Assembly (NCBI GenBank): GCA_046329555.1
Contig: JAXLUK010000003.1
Location: 500,396 to 564,395, forward strand
Source: UBA1941 sp046329555
Lineage (GTDB): Bacteria; Bacteroidota; Bacteroidia; Chitinophagales; LD1
DNA length: 64,000 nt
Direction: 5' to 3'
Shown: positions 58,017 through 64,000 of the stretch, piece by piece
Layout: every line of letters begins with the position of its first letter
Numbering within the stretch: the first letter of the stretch is position 1
Translations under genes and position numbers: made by a program
Notes under the pieces: model-generated
The model's database searches: none
The model's input: only the letters and a program-made list of their open reading frames with translations
What the model was told of the DNA's origin: nothing

Positions 58017-61001
58017 ATGCCAATGATAAAAGAGCAACAAATAGAAGATAGTCTAATAGCCAAACTCATTGACCTGAAATATACTTACAGGCCGGACATC
58101 AGGAACAGGGCTTCGCTGGAAAAGAATTTTCGCGAAAAATTTCAGGCGCTGAACAAAGTGAACCTGTCTGACGCTGAATTTGCACGGCTGCGTGACGAGA
58201 TTATCCATTCCGACGTTTTTGCTTCCTCTAAACGATTACGTGAAATAAACACTTTCAGCCGTGAGGATGGAACGTCTTTGCATTACACCTTGGTAAACAT
58301 CAAAGATTGGTGCAAAAACGAATTTGAAGTTATCAATCAACTTCGCATCAATACAGAAAACAGCAACCACCGTTACGATGTAATTTTATTGATTAACGGA
58401 ATTCCCGTTGTTCAAATAGAATTGAAAACGCTTGAGGTAAACCCACGAAAAGCCATGCAGCAAATTGTGGACTACAAAAGCGACCCTGGCAATGGTTATA
58501 CTAACACCTTGCTTTGCTTCATGCAGTTGTTTATTGTGAGCAATCGTTCCAACACCTATTATTTCGCCAACAACAATGCTGCTCATTTCAGCTTTAATGC
58601 CGACGAGCAATTTTTACCAGTTTATCAATTTGCCAGTGAGGACAATAAAAAAATCACCCACATAGACGACTTCTCAGAAAAATTTTTGAGCAAGTGCACC
58701 CTCAGCCAAATGATCAGCAAATACATGGTACTGGTGGCAAGCGAACAAAAGTTGTTAGTGATGCGACCCTATCAGATTTATGCCGTTAAGGCCATTGTCA
58801 ATTCTATTCAGGAACACAAAGGCAACGGCTACATTTGGCATACTACGGGAAGCGGTAAAACACTGACCTCTTTTAAAGCCTCTACCCTGCTCAAAGACAA
58901 TCCGAATATTGAAAAATGTTTGTTTGTAGTCGACCGCAAAGACCTGGACCGCCAAACCCGTGAAGAGTTCAATAAATTTCAGGAAGGTTGTGTGGAAGAA
59001 AACACCAATACGGAAACATTGGTCAGGCGCATGCTGTCGGATGATTACGCTAACAAAGTAATTGTTACCACCATTCAAAAATTGGGCCTGGCGCTCGACC
59101 CCAATAGCAAAGGCAATTATAAAGAACGCTTAGCACCATTAAGCAACAAACGCATCGTTTTCATTTTTGATGAGTGCCACCGTTCCCAGTTTGGCGAAAA
59201 TCATAAAGCCATCAAAGCGTTCTTCCCGAAAGCACAGCTATTCGGATTTACTGGAACACCCATTTTTGACGACAATGCTACGTACAAGCAAATAGATGAA
59301 ACAATTGGCTCTTATGTAACTACAAGGGATATTTTCCAAAATCCCCTGCACCATTACACTATTACGCATGCTATTGAAGATAGAAACGTATTGCGTTTTC
59401 ATATTGACTATTTCAAGCCTGAAAAAAATGTGACCATTGGAAGCCCTGAACACAAAAATGCCGTGGCAAACGCCATTCTGAAAAAACATGACGCAGCCAC
59501 CCACAGCAAGCGCTTTAATGCGGTGCTGGCTACGGCATCCATCACCGACGCTATCGAATACTATGAGCTATTCAAAGCAATTCAAGCTGCCAAAGCCAAG
59601 GAAGATGAGCACTTTGTGCCGTTACATATCGCCTGCGTGTTTTCACCACCTGCCGAAGGCAATAGCGATGTTCAGCAATTACAGGAAGATTTACAACAAG
59701 AGAAAGCCGACAATAAAGTTGAACCTGAAAAGAAGAAAAATGCCTTAGCCGCCATCATCAGCGATTACAACAAACAATACGGCACCAATCATAGCATTAC
59801 AACGTTTGACCTGTACTACCAGGATGTTCAACAACGCATCAAGTTTCATAAGTTCAGCAATGCCGACTATCCGCGCAAAAACAAAATTGATTTGGTAATT
59901 GTGGTAGATATGTTGCTCACCGGCTTTGACAGTAAATACCTGAATACGTTGTATGTAGATAAAAATTTGAAATTCCATGGCTTGATTCAGGCGTTTAGCA
60001 GAACCAATAGAACACTACATTCAACAGGTACCGAGAAGACGATTAAACCACATGGCAATATCCTGGATTTCCGTCAACAGCAAGCTGCGGTTGACCAGGC
60101 CATTGCTTTATTTAGTGGGGAATATAAAGGTGAAGCCAAAGAAATTTGGTTGGTAGAACCTGCACCTGTAGTGATTGCCCAATACCAGGCAGCCGTGAAG
60201 GCTATGGAAAAATGGATGCACGACAAAAACCTGACAGCCGAACCGCAAGAGGTGTACAACATCAAGGGCGATGCAGCCCGTGTAGCGTTTATCAATCGCT
60301 TTAAAGAAGTGCAACGGCTGAAAACACAGTTAGATCAATACACCGACCTAAACGACGAACAGCAAGCAACCATTGAAAAAATGATGCCTGAAGAGCAATT
60401 GCGTTCGTTCCGTAGTTCGTATTTAGAAATAGCCAGGCAACTCAAGGAAATTCAGCAAAAAGAAGGCGATAACGCCCCTCAAAATATCCAGCAATTGGAT
60501 TTTGAGTTTGTGCTGTTTGCTTCTGCCGTTGTGGATTATGATTACATAATGAACCTGATTGCCAAGTACACACAAGGCACACCGAAGAAGCAGAAAATGA
60601 CCCGCGACCAATTGATTGGGTTGTTAAGCAGCAGTGCCAACCTGATGGAAGAACAGGAAGATATTATTCACTATATCAAAACGCTGGAAGTTGGAAAGGG
60701 ACTCAACGAGCATGAAATTAAGGACGGCTACCAACAATTTAAAGATGCCAGGTTGGCTAAACGATTATCGGAAATAGCAACCCATTATGGGCTTGAGGTT
60801 TTGGCTTTGCAGCAGTTTACGGATGCCATCATCAGCCGTATGATTTTTGATGCCGATAAACTAAGCGAACTATTTGAACCTTTGGATTTAGGCTGGAAAG
60901 AACGCACCAAAAGAGAATTGGACTTGATGAGTCAATTGACACCTATTTTAAAAAAGAAAGCCGAAGGGCGGGAGATATCAGGACTGAAAGCGTATGAGTA
61001 A
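58017..61001 (+). CDS. hsdR: Type I restriction enzyme, R subunit
   Basis: A 994-residue translocating nuclease. The N-terminal PD-(D/E)xK nuclease domain has YDVILLINGIPVVQIELKTL with Glu135 and Lys137 as the catalytic pair. The helicase motor has Walker A TTGSGKT (about residues 276-282), DECHRSQFGE (about 385), GFTGTPIF (about 410) and, further on, FDSKYLNTLYVDKNL with AFSRTNRT. The C-terminal region (from about 800) is helical and is expected to contact the methylase. The operon continues with hsdS (8-nt overlap), a Fic-domain gene and hsdM. Confidence 0.97.
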   Translation: MPMIKEQQIEDSLIAKLIDLKYTYRPDIRNRASLEKNFREKFQALNKVNLSDAEFARLRDEIIHSDVFASSKRLREINTFSREDGTSLHYTLVNIKDWCKNEFEVINQLRINTENSNHRYDVILLINGIPVVQIELKTLEVNPRKAMQQIVDYKSDPGNGYTNTLLCFMQLFIVSNRSNTYYFANNNAAHFSFNADEQFLPVYQFASEDNKKITHIDDFSEKFLSKCTLSQMISKYMVLVASEQKLLVMRPYQIYAVKAIVNSIQEHKGNGYIWHTTGSGKTLTSFKASTLLKDNPNIEKCLFVVDRKDLDRQTREEFNKFQEGCVEENTNTETLVRRMLSDDYANKVIVTTIQKLGLALDPNSKGNYKERLAPLSNKRIVFIFDECHRSQFGENHKAIKAFFPKAQLFGFTGTPIFDDNATYKQIDETIGSYVTTRDIFQNPLHHYTITHAIEDRNVLRFHIDYFKPEKNVTIGSPEHKNAVANAILKKHDAATHSKRFNAVLATASITDAIEYYELFKAIQAAKAKEDEHFVPLHIACVFSPPAEGNSDVQQLQEDLQQEKADNKVEPEKKKNALAAIISDYNKQYGTNHSITTFDLYYQDVQQRIKFHKFSNADYPRKNKIDLVIVVDMLLTGFDSKYLNTLYVDKNLKFHGLIQAFSRTNRTLHSTGTEKTIKPHGNILDFRQQQAAVDQAIALFSGEYKGEAKEIWLVEPAPVVIAQYQAAVKAMEKWMHDKNLTAEPQEVYNIKGDAARVAFINRFKEVQRLKTQLDQYTDLNDEQQATIEKMMPEEQLRSFRSSYLEIARQLKEIQQKEGDNAPQNIQQLDFEFVLFASAVVDYDYIMNLIAKYTQGTPKKQKMTRDQLIGLLSSSANLMEEQEDIIHYIKTLEVGKGLNEHEIKDGYQQFKDARLAKRLSEIATHYGLEVLALQQFTDAIISRMIFDADKLSELFEPLDLGWKERTKRELDLMSQLTPILKKKAEGREISGLKAYE

Positions 61002-62310
61002 GAATAACGAACATAAACTGGTTCCGAAGCTGAGGTTTCCTGAGTTCCTAAATGAAAAGTGGGAAAGGAAGACCATTGATGAAACTTGTGAAGTTCTAAA
61101 TAACCTACGCAAACCATTAACAAGTAACCTTCGGGAAAAGGGCGAATATCCTTATTACGGAGCAAGTGGAATCATTGACTATGTAAAAGAATTTATATTC
61201 AATGAAAGGTTACTTCTAATTGGTGAAGATGGTGCAAAATGGGGTGCTTATGAAAAAACTGCTTTTATAGCCGAAGGTAAGTATTGGGTCAATAATCATG
61301 CACATGTATTGAAACCAACAGGAGTTGTTGACACGGTTCTTGAAAATTATTTGGTTAAATTGAATATAAGTCCATTTATTACAGGTGCTGCACCACCAAA
61401 ACTTACACTCGGTAAACTAAAGTCTATTCCAGTTCCAATTCCTAATAGTCAGAAAGAACAACAAAAAATCGCAGCTTGCTTTTCGTCCATAGATGAAGTT
61501 ATCACAGCCGAGAGCCAAAAGCTGGAGGTGCTGAAAGAACACAAAAAGGGCTTACTGCAAAACCTATTTCCGCAAACAGGCGAAACGGTTCCAAAATTTA
61601 GGTTTAAGGAGTTTGAGGATAGTGGAGAGTGGAAACAAACTACCCTTCAACATCTTGCGAATAAAATAATGGTTGGCATCGCAAGTGCTGCTACACACGC
61701 CTATAGTACATCAGGAATAATTCTATTCAGAAATCAAAACATTAAAGATGGATATCTTGATGATCAAAATATCCTTTATATCAATAAGGAATACGAAAAG
61801 GAGCATAAAAATAAAAGACTAAAATCTGGTGACTTATTAACCGCACGAACCGGGTATCCCGGAACAACGTGCGTAGTGCCAGAAAAATATGAAGGATCTC
61901 AAAGTTTCACTACATTAATAATCCGACCAAATCAGGATTTAATAAACTCTTTATTTCTTTCTTTCTACATAAATTCTGATAAGGGTAAGACTTTTTTTAA
62001 TGCAACCAAAATCGGTGGGGGACAACAAAATGTAAATGCTGGAAGTCTCTCGGAAATGCCAATCATATATCCATCACTCCCAGAGCAGCAACAAATAACA
62101 TCTACCCTTTGCTCAATAGACGATTTAATTAACGCACAAATTGAAAAGGTGGAATCATTGCAACATCACAAGAAAGGTTTATTGCAGGGGTTGTTTCCGC
62201 AAATGGCTGAAGCAGGACTAAAAAGTTTAGCGGAAGATAGGATGGAACAAAAAGCAGGCAATAAATTCCTACCATCTTCCCATCCTAAAAACCATGATGC
62301 TAACAAATGA
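60994..62310 (+). CDS. hsdS: Type I R-M specificity subunit
   Basis: A 438-residue protein with two target-recognition domains (residues about 8-160 and 220-380), each followed by a conserved coiled-coil spacer: ESQKLEVLKEHKKGLLQNLF with FPQTGE, and EKVESLQHHKKGLLQGLF with FPQMAE. The two halves show the internal repeat typical of HsdS, which recognises a bipartite DNA site. ATG overlaps the hsdR end by 8 nt, and its stop overlaps the next start by 4 nt (ATGA). The recognition sequence cannot be read from the gene. Confidence 0.95.
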   Translation: MSKNNEHKLVPKLRFPEFLNEKWERKTIDETCEVLNNLRKPLTSNLREKGEYPYYGASGIIDYVKEFIFNERLLLIGEDGAKWGAYEKTAFIAEGKYWVNNHAHVLKPTGVVDTVLENYLVKLNISPFITGAAPPKLTLGKLKSIPVPIPNSQKEQQKIAACFSSIDEVITAESQKLEVLKEHKKGLLQNLFPQTGETVPKFRFKEFEDSGEWKQTTLQHLANKIMVGIASAATHAYSTSGIILFRNQNIKDGYLDDQNILYINKEYEKEHKNKRLKSGDLLTARTGYPGTTCVVPEKYEGSQSFTTLIIRPNQDLINSLFLSFYINSDKGKTFFNATKIGGGQQNVNAGSLSEMPIIYPSLPEQQQITSTLCSIDDLINAQIEKVESLQHHKKGLLQGLFPQMAEAGLKSLAEDRMEQKAGNKFLPSSHPKNHDANK

Positions 62311-63185
62311 ATCATCATAAAATATCTATACGCTTTTTTAACGACCGCGAAGTGAGGGCAGTTTGGGATGATGCGCAAGCCAAGTGGTGGTTTAGTGTAT
62401 TAGATATAGTGGCGATTTTAAATGAAGAAACCGACTATAACAAAGTCCGCAATTATTGGAAATACCTGAAAGCAAAACTCAAAAAGGAGAATAACGAGTT
62501 GGTTAGTGCCACTACCCAACTGAAGCTCGCCGCTGCCGACGGCAAAAAATACCTCACTGATACATTAGATAGCGCAGGTGTTGTTTCACTTGCCAAAAGT
62601 TTTCCCAACAATAGGGCTATGGCTTTTTTAGACTGGTTTTTATACAGCGACAACAGTATAGACGGGCAAAGCAAAAAAAAGGCCTATACGCTTTTTGAAA
62701 GTAATCTCATTAACGAGCTTGAAGTTGGCACTACCAGGGGGTTGCAACAAATACATGCTTACCTGTTTGGCGGATTATACGATTTTGCAGGGCAAATAAG
62801 AGCAAAAAGCATCTCAAAAGGAGGTTATCAATTTGTTTATGCACAGCATTTAAAAACAACATTGCAACAAATTGATGCCCTGCCGCAACATACCCTGGAG
62901 GAGATTATTCATAAGTATGCCGCTATGAACAAAGCACATCCATTTATGGAAGGTAATGGCAGAAGTACCAGAATTTGGCTGGATTTGATGCTGAAAAAAC
63001 AACTGAAAAAATGTGTGGATTGGAGCAAAATAACCAAAGAGAATTATATGAACGCCATGATAATTAGTACCGTGGATAGCTCTGTATTGTTGCAATTGAT
63101 AAAAACTGCACTTACCCACAAAATTAACGATAGAGAAATGTTTATGAAAGGTATTGATTACTCTTATTACTACGAAGAATATTAA
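62307..63185 (+). CDS. DinD/BRO-N and Fic fusion inside the R-M operon
   Basis: A 292-residue protein with two parts. Residues 1-110 resemble the BRO-N/DNA-damage-inducible protein D region (VRAVWDDAQAKWWFSVLDIV, YWKYLKAKLKKENNEL, TQLKLAAADGKKYLTDTLDS). Residues about 125-292 are a Fic domain with the canonical catalytic loop HPFMEGNGRSTR (His211), able in principle to transfer AMP or a similar group to target proteins. I did not find the usual inhibitory S/T-x3-E-G/N helix motif. It overlaps hsdS by 4 nt (ATGA) and is followed by hsdM after 4 nt, so it is co-translated with the R-M subunits. Confidence 0.88.
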   Translation: MNHHKISIRFFNDREVRAVWDDAQAKWWFSVLDIVAILNEETDYNKVRNYWKYLKAKLKKENNELVSATTQLKLAAADGKKYLTDTLDSAGVVSLAKSFPNNRAMAFLDWFLYSDNSIDGQSKKKAYTLFESNLINELEVGTTRGLQQIHAYLFGGLYDFAGQIRAKSISKGGYQFVYAQHLKTTLQQIDALPQHTLEEIIHKYAAMNKAHPFMEGNGRSTRIWLDLMLKKQLKKCVDWSKITKENYMNAMIISTVDSSVLLQLIKTALTHKINDREMFMKGIDYSYYYEEY

Positions 63186-63189
63186 ACAG

Positions 63190-64000
63190 ATGACAGAAAA
63201 TAATCAAACACAATTAGGCAATACCCTTTGGAAAATAGCAGATGAATTGCGTGGCGCCATGAACGCCGACCAGTTCCGTGATTATATGCTTTCATTTTTG
63301 TTCTTACGTTACCTTAGCGACAACTACGAAGCCGCCGCCAAAAAGGAATTAGGGAAAGATTATCCTGCCCTAAATGGAAGCCTTACGCCCCTGGCAAAAT
63401 GGTATAAAGAAAATCCTAAAGACATTAAGGATTTTGAAAAGCAGATGCGCAGAAAGGTGCACTATGTGATTGAGCCATCACATTTATGGAATAGCATTGC
63501 CGAATTGGCCAAAACCCAAAGCAAGGAGTTGCTTCGCACCTTACAAGAAGGTTTTAAATACATCGAAAACGAATCTTTTGAAAGCACTTTTCAAGGGTTG
63601 TTTTCAGAAATCAATTTAGATTCTGATAAACTAGGCAAAAACTACGAAGAACGAAACAAAAAACTTTGCAACATCATTCAGACCATTGCTGAAGGCATCA
63701 AAGCATTTGACAAAGGGCAAAGTGTTGACTACCTGGGCGATGCCTACGAATTTTTGATTGGCAAGTTTGCAGCAGGTTCAGGACAAAAGGCTGGTGAATT
63801 TTATACACCTCAAAGAATTTCAGATATTCTTTCTGGAATTGTGACGCTTGATAGCCAAGACCCCAGCAAGGGCGAAAAGAAAAAGATTGAACGGGTGTTA
63901 GACTTTGCCTGTGGTTCGGGTTCGTTGTTACTTAATGTCCGCAAAAAAATGACTGATGGCAAGGGAACAATCGGTAAAATTTACGGACAAGAGAAAAATA
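63190..64000 (+). CDS. hsdM: Type I R-M methylase subunit, cut by window end
   Basis: The first 270 codons of the N6-adenine DNA methylase. The HsdM N-terminal helical domain is present (LGNTLWKIADELRGAMNADQ, FLFLRYLSDNYEAAAKKEL). The methylase part begins GSGQKAGEFYTPQRISDIL, then the SAM-binding motif DFACGSGSLLLNVRKKM. The catalytic NPPF motif lies beyond the window. The ATG at 63190 comes 4 nt after the Fic gene stop. The gene order R-S-Fic-M differs from the common R-M-S and M-S-R orders. Confidence 0.95.
   Translation, partial: MTENNQTQLGNTLWKIADELRGAMNADQFRDYMLSFLFLRYLSDNYEAAAKKELGKDYPALNGSLTPLAKWYKENPKDIKDFEKQMRRKVHYVIEPSHLWNSIAELAKTQSKELLRTLQEGFKYIENESFESTFQGLFSEINLDSDKLGKNYEERNKKLCNIIQTIAEGIKAFDKGQSVDYLGDAYEFLIGKFAAGSGQKAGEFYTPQRISDILSGIVTLDSQDPSKGEKKKIERVLDFACGSGSLLLNVRKKMTDGKGTIGKIYGQEKN

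Overview
The window comes from a Bacteroidota chromosome, probably a gliding or Chitinophagales/Saprospira-like lineage (the lineage is inference). Five very different secreted proteins end in type IX secretion (T9SS) sorting domains of type A or type B. Menaquinone genes, Bacteroidota promoters of the TTTG-N19-TAnnTTTG form, and Rho with a long low-complexity insert fit the same picture. No rRNA, tRNA, CRISPR array or prophage structural gene was seen.

Layout. 1-9.7 kb: a truncated outer-membrane beta-barrel protein, an M1 aminopeptidase, two coupled secreted proteins of unknown role, and rho with a conserved small partner. 9.8-38 kb: a surface-protein region with four T9SS cargo genes (1574, 917, 601 and about 3375 residues). 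Between them lie housekeeping genes (deaD-like helicase, rnhA, LysM protein, tgt-lptG, CDGSH protein) and a MarR-pirin-YceI cluster. 38-45 kb: lipoprotein, rnhB, a Spy-like protein, a deoxynucleoside kinase with a histone-H1-like tail, gcvP, and a sirtuin gene broken by a transposon. 45.0-48.6 kb: a 3616-bp IS1595-type element. 48.6-57.7 kb: sirtuin 3' end, menC-menE, arfB, a subtilisin-like T9SS protease, amt, tilS and a dipeptide epimerase. 58-64 kb: a type I restriction-modification operon ordered hsdR-hsdS-[DinD/BRO-N + Fic]-hsdM, cut by the window end.

Most notable. (1) The IS1595-type element is resolved to the base: 26-bp perfect terminal inverted repeats (45003-45028, 48593-48618) and an 8-bp target duplication CTTACGAG (44995-45002, 48619-48626). 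It splits a sirtuin gene whose two halves rejoin in frame to about 230 residues. Besides the transposase it carries a stand-alone paralogue of the transposase's zinc-ribbon/HTH N-terminus, a P63C-domain protein, a 41-residue lysine-rich protein, and a translationally coupled pair (a nuclease-like soluble protein and a membrane-anchored protein). (2) A DinD/BRO-N-Fic fusion is embedded by overlap inside the type I R-M operon. (3) The roughly 3375-residue surface protein holds about 35 units of 76 residues. Part of these form near-identical 456-bp (two-unit) tandem repeats in two separate blocks, which indicates recent repeat expansion.

Gene functions are inferred from motifs visible in the translated sequence; no database search was run.
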